From: Caldilineaceae bacterium
GTDB lineage: Bacteria > Chloroflexota > Anaerolineae > Caldilineales > Caldilineaceae
Assembly: GCA_012032975.1 (NCBI GenBank)
Contig: JAAUPU010000067.1
Span: 1-8,983 of the forward strand
Reading direction: 5' to 3'
Length of the DNA: 8,983 bases
The translations under genes and the position numbers were made by a program. The first letter of the stretch is position 1. Every line of letters starts with the position of its first letter. A model generated the notes under the pieces. The model made no database searches, was not told where the DNA came from, and saw nothing but the letters and a program-made list of their open reading frames with translations. This document shows positions 1 through 8,125 of this stretch, one piece after another.

Positions 1-2103
<2,103 letters not shown>

Positions 2104-2104
2104 C

Positions 2105-2108
2105 GGAG
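2105..2108 (+). promoter_or_regulatory. Ribosome binding site of the amidase gene
   Basis: GGAG lies 7 bases upstream of the ATG at 2116, a standard Shine-Dalgarno distance. This fixes the start of the amidase gene at 2116. Confidence 0.75.
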
Positions 2109-2115
2109 AATTGAC

Positions 2116-3444
2116 ATGTTGACCAACCCCGCTCCCCTCGCCTTGACGCTTGATTCCCTGCAATCTGGCCAGCACAGCCTGACGCTCTATGTCGAACAGA
2201 TGGCTTTGCGCATCCGCAAGGTCGATGACCAGGTTCACGCCTTCTTGCCCGAGGAGGGACGCATGGCGCGGCTCAAGGCCGAGGCCCGTGTGCTGCGGCA
2301 GGCCTACCCCGATCCGAGGCAGCGGCCCACGCTTTTTGGCGCGCTGGTCGGTGTCAAGGATATTTTTCATGTGCAGGGGTATACGACGCGGGCAGGTTCT
2401 GCAATTCCGCCGGAACTGTTTGCCAGCGATCCGCCGGATGGCGATGCACTCTGCGTGGCGCGGTTGCGTGCGGCTGGTGCGCTGATCGCCGGCAAAACGG
2501 TCACGACGGAGTTCGCCTACTTCGAGCCGGGGCCGACGCGTAACCCACACAACCTGATGCACACCCCCGGCGGATCCAGCAGCGGCTCTGCGGCAGCGGT
2601 GGCCGCCGGTTTGTGTACGCTCGCGCTGGGCACCCAGACCATCGGCTCGGTCATCCGGCCGGCGGCCTTTTGTGGCATTGTGGGGTTCAAGCCGACCTAT
2701 GAGCGCATTCCTAGCCAGGGCATCGTCTACTTTTCCCGCACTGTGGACCATGTGGGGCTGTTCACCCAGGATGTGGCGGGCATGGGCCTCGCGGCTTCGG
2801 TGCTGTGTGACGGCTGGCGGTCGCTGGATGGGCCAACGCGTCTGCCTCTGCTCGCCGTACCCGATGGCCCCTATCTGGACCAGGTCGAATCTGAGGCGTA
2901 CGGTGCATTTGAGACCCAGATTGCCCGACTGGAGGCAGCCGGTTGCCGCGTCAAGCGTGTGCCCTTTTTCGACGACATCGCATTCTTGAATCACCTGCAC
3001 CGGCGGCTTGTCTTTGCAGAATTTGCCCAGGAACATGCCGAGATCTACGCGCGACACGCCGATCTCTATCGCCCCCGCACCGCCGAAGCCATCGAGACCG
3101 GCAAGACGGTCGGACCAGAGGAACTGGCTGTCGCGCGGGCAAGTTGTGGCCGGCTGCGCCAGGAGCTAGAGGAAAAGATGGAGAGTGAAGGGGTGGACCT
3201 GTGGGTCTGCCCAGCCGCGGTGGGGACCGCGCCGTTGGGCATCGAGGCGACGGGCGACCCCAACATGAACCTGCCCTGGACCCATGCCGGGGTTCCGGCC
3301 ATTACGCTGCCGGCGGGTCTGGCCGCCAACGGGCTGCCACTTGGTCTTCAGTTGGTTGCACGTTTTGGTGCGGACGAAGAATTGCTGGGGTGGGCAGCGG
3401 TGATCGGGGCACATCTGGGGAAGCTAAACCAGGGAATCGGCTGA
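2116..3444 (+). CDS. Amidase-signature family hydrolase
   Basis: The product is a 442-residue amidase-signature (AS) enzyme that would hydrolyse an amide to a carboxylate and ammonia or amine; the substrate cannot be read from sequence. The Ser-cisSer-Lys triad is complete. Catalytic Lys81 is in GALVGVKDIF, the cis-Ser is S154 in TPGGSSSGSAAAVAAG, and nucleophile S178 is in GTQTIGSVIRPAAFCG, followed by GFKPTY. The 24-residue spacing between the two serines is the family norm. The oxyanion-side loop reads GTQTIGSVIRP where many AS enzymes, including GatA, have GTDTGGSIRxP, so this is a divergent subgroup. No signal peptide or membrane segment is seen, suggesting a cytoplasmic enzyme. It lies 91 bp after ligA on the same strand with its own GGAG site. 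It is unlikely to be the GatA subunit of tRNA amidotransferase, because it is shorter than typical GatA and no gatB or gatC lies next to it. Its 3' end faces the PHP gene, 93 bp away, and no clear terminator was found between them. Confidence 0.9.
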   Translation: MLTNPAPLALTLDSLQSGQHSLTLYVEQMALRIRKVDDQVHAFLPEEGRMARLKAEARVLRQAYPDPRQRPTLFGALVGVKDIFHVQGYTTRAGSAIPPELFASDPPDGDALCVARLRAAGALIAGKTVTTEFAYFEPGPTRNPHNLMHTPGGSSSGSAAAVAAGLCTLALGTQTIGSVIRPAAFCGIVGFKPTYERIPSQGIVYFSRTVDHVGLFTQDVAGMGLAASVLCDGWRSLDGPTRLPLLAVPDGPYLDQVESEAYGAFETQIARLEAAGCRVKRVPFFDDIAFLNHLHRRLVFAEFAQEHAEIYARHADLYRPRTAEAIETGKTVGPEELAVARASCGRLRQELEEKMESEGVDLWVCPAAVGTAPLGIEATGDPNMNLPWTHAGVPAITLPAGLAANGLPLGLQLVARFGADEELLGWAAVIGAHLGKLNQGIG

Positions 3445-3537
3445 CAGAGGTGTGATTCGTGAGGTCGTGGAGCGGAAGAGTGCGCCGCACACGCTGCGAA
3501 GCACAGATACTCCCCGCCTGCGCGTGACCTCGAAGAG

Positions 3538-4375
3538 CTACGCATACTCCGTCACCTGCACCGACATCACATCGCGCAGCTGACTCCCGGTTGCGAATCC
3601 GGCCTCTTTCAGCACCGTCTGCGCGAGTTCTCTATTGCGCCCAATCTCCGCCACACGATGCGCGTCTGAGTTGACGAAGACGTGCATACCGCCTTCCTCG
3701 CGAAACCAGGACAGACTCTGTACCAACAGATCGTTCCAGTTTGGCGCGCTGTTCAGAAAACGTGTGTTGAGCTCAAGACCCTGACCGCGCCCGGCAATGG
3801 TGGCCAATGTATCGCGCAGCACAGACTCCAGGGCCTGGAAATCGGGCCAGTTGCCGGTGGAGATGCCGGGCCAGAAGATGCGGTCGAAGTGGGCGATAAA
3901 GTTGAGGTCGAAGGCTGCCGCCAACTGCCCCATCTGAGAGAAATAGTCGGTGTAAACTGTCGGTTGCATCGCGATGGGCGAAGATTTCCTGGAGGTGGAT
4001 ATTGTCGTCGCCGAGCCAGTGGATGGAGCCGATCACCACGTCAAAGGGGTTTTCCGCCAGGAATTCGCTGGCTTCGGCTGCGTATTCGTGAGGATTTCCC
4101 ACCTCTACACCGCTCAACACGGAGAGACCCTTCGGCCCATAGGCGAGCTGACAGCGCTCGACCGTCTCGAAATAGGCGTCGGTGTTTTCAAACGGCGAGC
4201 GGCTGCGCGGGTGCCATTCGGCATGTTCGGTCAATGCAATGGCGCGCATGTTCACAGCCAGCGCCTGTTCGCACATTTCGCTCGGCGTGTTGTCTGCATC
4301 CGGGCTGAAGGTGGTGTGCATATGATAGTCGGTCTGGATTCTTGTGTTGGACTGCATCTCTTCTCGTCTATTCAT
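3538..4375 (-). pseudogene. PHP-domain phosphoesterase (histidinol-phosphatase-like) with a one-base frameshift
   Basis: Two overlapping reading frames together encode one intact-looking PHP metallophosphoesterase of about 278 residues, the usual size for HisJ/HisK-type histidinol phosphatases (histidinol-phosphate to histidinol). The first frame starts at ATG 4375 (ATG 4357 and 4423 are alternatives). It carries YHMH (H18, H20), TEHAEW (H51), GVEVG (E91), GSIHWL (H119) and ends meaningfully at HRDATD (codon 3961-3959). The protein then resumes one base further on as VYTDYFSQM and continues in the other frame with IAHFDR (H162), LELNTR (E201, N203) and VNSDAHR (D237, H239). Dropping the base at about 3958 restores a continuous protein. 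Unrepaired, the first frame runs on with unrelated residues to a stop near 3773 and loses the last metal ligands. Every metal ligand is preserved on both sides, so the break is recent or a sequencing or assembly error. Start choice is uncertain: no strong Shine-Dalgarno precedes 4375 or 4357. No other histidine biosynthesis gene is nearby, so the substrate is uncertain. Confidence 0.8.
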
Positions 4376-4480
4376 GGTGATGGATGTTCGATCCGTGACT
4401 GGTATCGGCGCCGGGGTCAGCATCGTGATTGTCTACCCGTTGCGCCGCTGGTTGAGTGTCCAGCTTTCAAATTAACATCT

Positions 4481-4525
4481 GGCCAAGCGCCGGTTATCTG
4501 TCTGTAAAGACATTTCACGCTGGCC
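4481..4525. other. Nested stem-loop between phosphotransferase and PHP genes
   Basis: An outer stem pairs GGCCA(A)GCG at 4481-4489 with CGCTGGCC at 4518-4525 (8 bp, one bulged A). Within its loop lies a perfect 5-bp hairpin, TGTCT-GTAA-AGACA, at 4499-4512. It sits 17 bases past the stop codon of the phosphotransferase gene on the minus strand and about 100 bases before the PHP start. The minus-strand sequence beyond it is only moderately T-rich (TTAATTTG), so it may be a weak terminator or a processing or stability element. No convincing sigma-70 promoter for the PHP gene was found in 4376-4541. Confidence 0.35.
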
Positions 4526-4541
4526 CATCTCTCTCGCCTGT

Positions 4542-5687
4542 CTATCCGAGCTTGATTCCAAGCAATTCTTCACAGCGCCAGTCCCGATACGCGCTGACCA
4601 AGCATTGCATTTTCGGCCACCAGTACTCCTTTGGCGAACCGTCACGGCGGTCCTGAATGGGCATAAAGAGCCAAAACAGTAGCCCGATCTGGTAGTCGAC
4701 GACCAACTCCTCCCAGGTGTAATCCTCCACGCCATTGGATTGCAGGGTATGCAAATATTGGCGCAGCATCCTCATTTCCCGCGCAGACTCGCTCCGCTCT
4801 TCGGATGTCCAGAAAGTGGCGATGAGGTTGGCCAGGTCGTAGCCGTTGAGATCGACGGACGGCGATTGCCAATCCAGCAAATAGGTTTCGCTGCCCCGCT
4901 GCCGTGGACAGAGAAAATTGGCAAAATAGGCGTCACCGTGGACGAGGGTCAGGTGCGACCCAGCGCGGAATCGAGGCTCCAGATAGCGCGCCCAGAACGC
5001 CTCGAGCTGGTCGAACGCTTTGGTGTAGAGCTGGATCAGTTCGCTTGGAAACCAATCCGCTTCCTCGGCAATCAGCGCTTGCCAACCTGCCTGCCGCCGC
5101 TGAAAATAGAGCGCAGCGCGCTCTGCATCGCGCGACCAGTAGCCGACTTGAAAAGCGCCAGATGCCAGCTCTGGATGGTCCCACCAGAAGGCGTGGTGTC
5201 GCGCCAGCGCCTCGATCACCTGGTTGATGGCCAGCGGCGAGGGCATGCTCTGCACGCTGCCAGCCTGCGCAGGGTGCTTGACCGGTGGCTTGTGTGTGGA
5301 CGAAAGGTCGAGGAGAAGCAGATACGAATTCCCGCTCGCAGCGTCAGACGCTGCGGCAAAACAGGGCGGAATCGCGGGCGGTGGCGGGTGCAACGCCCCG
5401 ATTCGCTGATAAAAGACGACCTCTTCCTGGCCAGCCTCCTTTGCCCAATCTGCCTGGAGATTCTGCTTCAGGATCAACTCGGTGGGCAGACCGCTCGTTG
5501 CATCGGGCGAATAGCTCACCCGAAGCCGAATCGTCAGGGAGTTGGAGGTGTCGATTGATTCGATGTCAACGGCGTGAACGGCGCCCTGTTTCAACATGTT
5601 CGAGGCGCGCAACACTTCGGTCAACCAGGCTGGGGTGACAGTTTCTGGCGGCGTGATGTAGGGCGTAAGCAGCTCTATATCGGGCAA
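4542..5687 (-). CDS. Phosphotransferase of the APH/choline-kinase fold
   Basis: This 381-residue protein has the core motifs of protein-kinase-like small-molecule kinases (aminoglycoside phosphotransferase / EcKinase-type superfamily). These enzymes move the ATP gamma-phosphate to a hydroxyl of a small molecule. Visible features: a probable ATP-anchoring Lys74 in LILKQN; E88/E89 in a following helix that could pair with it; the catalytic loop LVHGDAYFANFL (H250, G251, D252, N257); and the metal-binding LLDWQSPS (D272), followed by GYDLANLI. The C-terminal helical part (about 300-381) is Trp-rich and typical of the fold. No signal peptide or membrane span is seen. The start at 5687 is preceded by GGAG on the minus strand (5701-5704), 13 bases away, which is long but acceptable. 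It is transcribed divergently from the DUF4157 gene and could precede the PHP gene in one transcript (166-bp gap). The substrate is unknown, and nothing shows that it confers antibiotic resistance. Confidence 0.85.
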   Translation of the reverse strand: MPDIELLTPYITPPETVTPAWLTEVLRASNMLKQGAVHAVDIESIDTSNSLTIRLRVSYSPDATSGLPTELILKQNLQADWAKEAGQEEVVFYQRIGALHPPPPAIPPCFAAASDAASGNSYLLLLDLSSTHKPPVKHPAQAGSVQSMPSPLAINQVIEALARHHAFWWDHPELASGAFQVGYWSRDAERAALYFQRRQAGWQALIAEEADWFPSELIQLYTKAFDQLEAFWARYLEPRFRAGSHLTLVHGDAYFANFLCPRQRGSETYLLDWQSPSVDLNGYDLANLIATFWTSEERSESAREMRMLRQYLHTLQSNGVEDYTWEELVVDYQIGLLFWLFMPIQDRRDGSPKEYWWPKMQCLVSAYRDWRCEELLGIKLG

Positions 5688-5753
5688 TTTGAGTCGTCTT
5701 CTCCAGTCTATCGAATGGCCAGCTGAAGGGCTGAGCGCCAGCCTTGCCCCTCA

Positions 5754-5783
5754 ATCATACAGTTTCTATGACCTTTCCGGAAA
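5754..5783 (-). promoter_or_regulatory. Possible promoter of the phosphotransferase gene
   Basis: On the minus strand TATGAT (5754-5759) is a good -10 match. At 18 bases spacing the -35 would be TTTCCG (5778-5783), a poor match. The implied leader to the ATG at 5687 is about 60 bases. The weak -35 coincides with a palindrome, which would suit a regulated promoter. Confidence 0.35.
5774..5783. promoter_or_regulatory. Perfect 10-bp palindrome TTTCCGGAAA, candidate operator
   Basis: TTTCCGGAAA is a perfect inverted repeat in the divergent intergenic region. It lies between the putative left-facing -10 (5754-5759) and the right-facing -35 (5811-5816). A dimeric regulator bound here could affect both genes. 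A palindrome this short can occur by chance, and no regulator gene lies in the window. Confidence 0.3.
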
Positions 5784-5810
5784 ATAGCACGCTTGCCGAT
5801 TCCGACTCGT

Positions 5811-5839
5811 TTGACAGCCGCATCGGGCTATGATTTACT
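5811..5839 (+). promoter_or_regulatory. Sigma-70-like extended -10 promoter for the DUF4157 gene
   Basis: A perfect -35 TTGACA (5811-5816) is followed after 17 bases by TTTACT (5834-5839; 4 of 6 to consensus). A TGA directly in front of it (5831-5833) makes an extended -10. An overlapping TATGAT (5829-5834) is a better hexamer but only 12 bases from TTGACA. Transcription would start near 5846, giving a leader of about 270 bases before the ATG at 6116. Confidence 0.55.
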
Positions 5840-5912
5840 GTGTCTTGACTCGTCATCTCCTTGATTCACATGGTCTTCTTCTTTCCCTTCCCAGAGGAAT
5901 AGTCGAAAAGCA

Positions 5913-5931
5913 GGTTGCCTCCCAGGCAACC
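5913..5931. promoter_or_regulatory. Perfect hairpin in the leader of the DUF4157 gene
   Basis: GGTTGCCT-CCC-AGGCAACC forms an 8-bp stem with a 3-base loop. It lies in the predicted untranslated leader of the DUF4157 gene. No T-run follows on the plus strand, so it does not read as a terminator in that direction. On the minus strand it is followed by TGCTTTT, but no minus-strand gene ends there. It may be an operator or an RNA structure. The rest of 5688-6115 shows no supported gene; the 61-codon frame at 5830-6015 overlaps the promoter and has no ribosome binding site. Confidence 0.45.
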
Positions 5932-6104
5932 GAACCAGTGACGATAGATACACTGCCACCAAGTTCCCGACACATTTCCAGCGAAGCGCGCGCTTGTTGG
6001 TTCCGGAATGGATAGGGTCGAGTTGGACTGCGACGGCAGGCTTGTCGAACATGTTGAGCGCCTCTCGCCTCTCTCGTGTCTGCAATTCATTCGAGCAATT
6101 CCTA

Positions 6105-6109
6105 GAGGA
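6105..6109 (+). promoter_or_regulatory. Ribosome binding site choosing the 6116 start of the DUF4157 gene
   Basis: GAGGA lies 6 bases before ATG 6116. The frame is also open from ATG 6008, but that codon has only a poorly placed GGA in front. A third ATG at 6197 has GGAG at 6187-6190, also 6 bases away, so a shorter product starting MARPLSQL is possible. Confidence 0.65.
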
Positions 6110-6115
6110 AGATCC

Positions 6116-8125
6116 ATGCCATACGGTGTACGCAGGAGCGGTCGTCAGCAATACAGGATTCCCCCTTCCGGTGATGGTAAACAGGCGGAGACGCCGATGG
6201 CCAGACCCTTGTCGCAACTGGTGGTGCAGCGCGCGCTGCACGCGCCCACCACGTTGGCGCCGGACGATGTCGTGGCTTTGCAGCGCACCCTCGGCAATGA
6301 GGCTGTGCAACGGCTCCTGGCCAATCCGATCGCGTCCAGGCAGGCAAAGCCGACAGTGATCAAGTCCGCACTCGTCGTCCAGCCTAAGCTGGCGCTGGGT
6401 CCGGCCAACGACCGCTACGAGCAGGAGGCCGATCGCGTTGCGCAGCAGATCGTGGGGAGTGGCAGCCAACCCGCGGTGCAGCGCGATCGTCTCGATGCGG
6501 GGCAGCCACAGGCCAAAGCTCTGCACGGACCGAAAGGGGGCGACATCCATCCGGGGATAGCGCAGAGCATCCAGCGCGCCAAGGGCGGTGGCCGCCCACT
6601 TCACGACGGCGTGCGTTCGTCCATGGAGCAAGGCTTTGGCGCCGATTTTAGCGGCGTGCGTGTACACACGGGCAATCGGGCAGATGTTCTCAACCGTTCG
6701 CTCAACGCCAAAGCCTTTACATCGGGCAGCGATATCTTTTTTGGCAAAGGGCAGTATAACCCTGGCAGCAGCAGCGGCCAGCAGTTGATCGCCCACGAGT
6801 TGACCCACACAGTGCAACAGGGGGCGGTCGCGAAGTCGCCCAACAAGGCGCAGGCCAAGCGGGGCGCCGGTGCGGGCGATGGGGTGGTTCAGCGGGCTGG
6901 GTTTTGGCAAAAGCTAAAGACAAGCCGGCTGGCAAAGAAGTACCGTGCGCTCAAAGAGCGGATCACAGGGCCGAAGAAGCAGAAAGAGGAGGAGTCTGGC
7001 GGCGACGAAAAAGTGCTCAAGGCATCCATCGCAGTCACGTCATCGGCACAGGTGCGTTCGGTGGGCGGAATTACAGAGAATGGCCATGGATGGATCGAAC
7101 TCGAGCCTCTGCAGCCGTGGGAGAAGATCACCGAAACAGGGTTGCCGGGCAAGATGAGCGAAGCTACAGAAAATGGCTTGCAGAATCATCGATGGCATAC
7201 GATTGGATTTTATCCAGGGCGAGATGGCGCGGCGGGTCTCGTTCTGGAGCCTGAGAAACCCGTGATGCTCCAGAACACAGCCGGCAGCAAGAGCTTTGAG
7301 CTCAACGCGAGCCAGGCGGGTAAACTACTGGACTATGTGAAGGAGAAGCGCACGGCCAAGTACAGGTTCCTCAGCTTCAACTGCACCACCTTTGCCGTCG
7401 GTGCGCTGGCTGCAGCCGGCTTTCCCGCCAAGGAGTTCTTAGGCGCCGTCACATCGAAGCGGGTTACGTCGCCGAACAAAGTCTATAAACGCCTGTTCGA
7501 GCGTGCCGCGCTAGGCGACAAGTCAATCAGGATCGCAAAGAGCCTGGAAAGCGGTGAGACGGAACCGAGTTTCGGCAAGCCGACGCAGTACACCGAGAGA
7601 CATGTCAACGAGCCAGAGGAGCAGGCTCTGAAATCGACAAAAGGCGATGAAGGTGACCTGCTGGAGACGACCGAAGATCTGAGCCTGTCGGATGGACTAC
7701 GCGACATCAGCCTCTGGCTCTACAGTGAATCGAAAAACGGGTACGACCATACCACGCAGGAGATAGTACTGCTATACCCAAACACCATCAAGGAATTGAG
7801 TCCGCACGAGAAACGTATTCTCGAAGTATCGTATCCAAACTACTTTGGCAAGATGAAGATCGACGAGGCCTTGAAGCCAAAAGGCGTGAAGGTAGATACA
7901 GAACAGGCGGACAAGGAACTGGGAACCAAACTGATTCCATCGCATTACATGTATCAAATGCATGGAAAGATCACGCTGGAGCGCCTTCAGGAATGGGGTT
8001 GGCACGAAAAGAAACGGCAGGTCTTGGACTGTATCGAGACCGCGAGCGAAAAGAGTCACAAACTCGTCAAGTTGAAACTCGGATTGGAGTGGGCCGAATT
8101 CGTGAAGCTGGTCAACCAACTTTGA
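6116..8125 (+). CDS. DUF4157 (eCIS_core) protein with permuted NlpC/P60-like peptidase domain; candidate contractile-injection-system effector
   Basis: Numbering is from ATG 6116 (669 aa). The N-terminus is Arg-rich and lacks a secretion signal. Residues 55-68 (LQRTLGNEAVQRLL) and 91-109 (KLALGPANDRYEQEADRVA) are short motifs typical of DUF4157 proteins. Residues 159-235 are the DUF4157/eCIS_core domain, with FGADFSGVRVHTG, AFTSGSDIFFGKGQYNPG and the HExxH-like HELTH (H227, E228, H231). A basic linker (about 263-290) follows. Residues 320-437 look like a circularly permuted NlpC/P60 (papain-like) hydrolase: GHGWIEL (H324), WHTIGFYPG (H361), then SFNCTTFAVGAL with candidate nucleophile C423. 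His before Cys is the order of the permuted branch. From about 440 come a charged linker and a C-terminal region I cannot identify. The DUF4157 domain is known to be enriched in cargo of extracellular contractile injection systems (eCIS). Peptidase or amidase action on a target cell is inference. No eCIS structural gene and no obvious immunity gene is visible beside it. GC content falls sharply toward the 3' end. Confidence 0.85.
   Translation: MPYGVRRSGRQQYRIPPSGDGKQAETPMARPLSQLVVQRALHAPTTLAPDDVVALQRTLGNEAVQRLLANPIASRQAKPTVIKSALVVQPKLALGPANDRYEQEADRVAQQIVGSGSQPAVQRDRLDAGQPQAKALHGPKGGDIHPGIAQSIQRAKGGGRPLHDGVRSSMEQGFGADFSGVRVHTGNRADVLNRSLNAKAFTSGSDIFFGKGQYNPGSSSGQQLIAHELTHTVQQGAVAKSPNKAQAKRGAGAGDGVVQRAGFWQKLKTSRLAKKYRALKERITGPKKQKEEESGGDEKVLKASIAVTSSAQVRSVGGITENGHGWIELEPLQPWEKITETGLPGKMSEATENGLQNHRWHTIGFYPGRDGAAGLVLEPEKPVMLQNTAGSKSFELNASQAGKLLDYVKEKRTAKYRFLSFNCTTFAVGALAAAGFPAKEFLGAVTSKRVTSPNKVYKRLFERAALGDKSIRIAKSLESGETEPSFGKPTQYTERHVNEPEEQALKSTKGDEGDLLETTEDLSLSDGLRDISLWLYSESKNGYDHTTQEIVLLYPNTIKELSPHEKRILEVSYPNYFGKMKIDEALKPKGVKVDTEQADKELGTKLIPSHYMYQMHGKITLERLQEWGWHEKKRQVLDCIETASEKSHKLVKLKLGLEWAEFVKLVNQL

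Noticed and set aside
2116..3444. Assignment as GatA (Glu-tRNA(Gln) amidotransferase subunit A)
   Set aside because: It is shorter than typical GatA, has a divergent nucleophile loop, and no gatB or gatC lies in the window; a general amidase is the safe call.
3445..3537. Bidirectional terminator between the amidase and PHP genes
   Set aside because: Only a 6-bp pairing GAGGTC (3461-3466) with GACCTC (3526-3531) across a 59-base loop was found, with no T-runs; this is too weak to call.
3538..4423. Two separate genes at 3538-3969 and 3773-4423
   Set aside because: The pieces overlap and each holds half of one PHP domain; joining them with a one-base shift restores a single normal-length protein.
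4740..5558. 272-codon plus-strand frame opposite the phosphotransferase
   Set aside because: It is the shadow of a gene with intact HGD and DWQ kinase motifs.
5828..6910. 360-codon minus-strand frame across the promoter region and the effector N-terminus
   Set aside because: The plus strand encodes the DUF4157 motifs with good ribosome binding sites; the antisense translation is featureless.
6116..8125. A complete eCIS gene cluster
   Set aside because: No sheath, tube, baseplate, spike, tape-measure or AAA+ ATPase gene is visible; only a cargo-like protein can be claimed.
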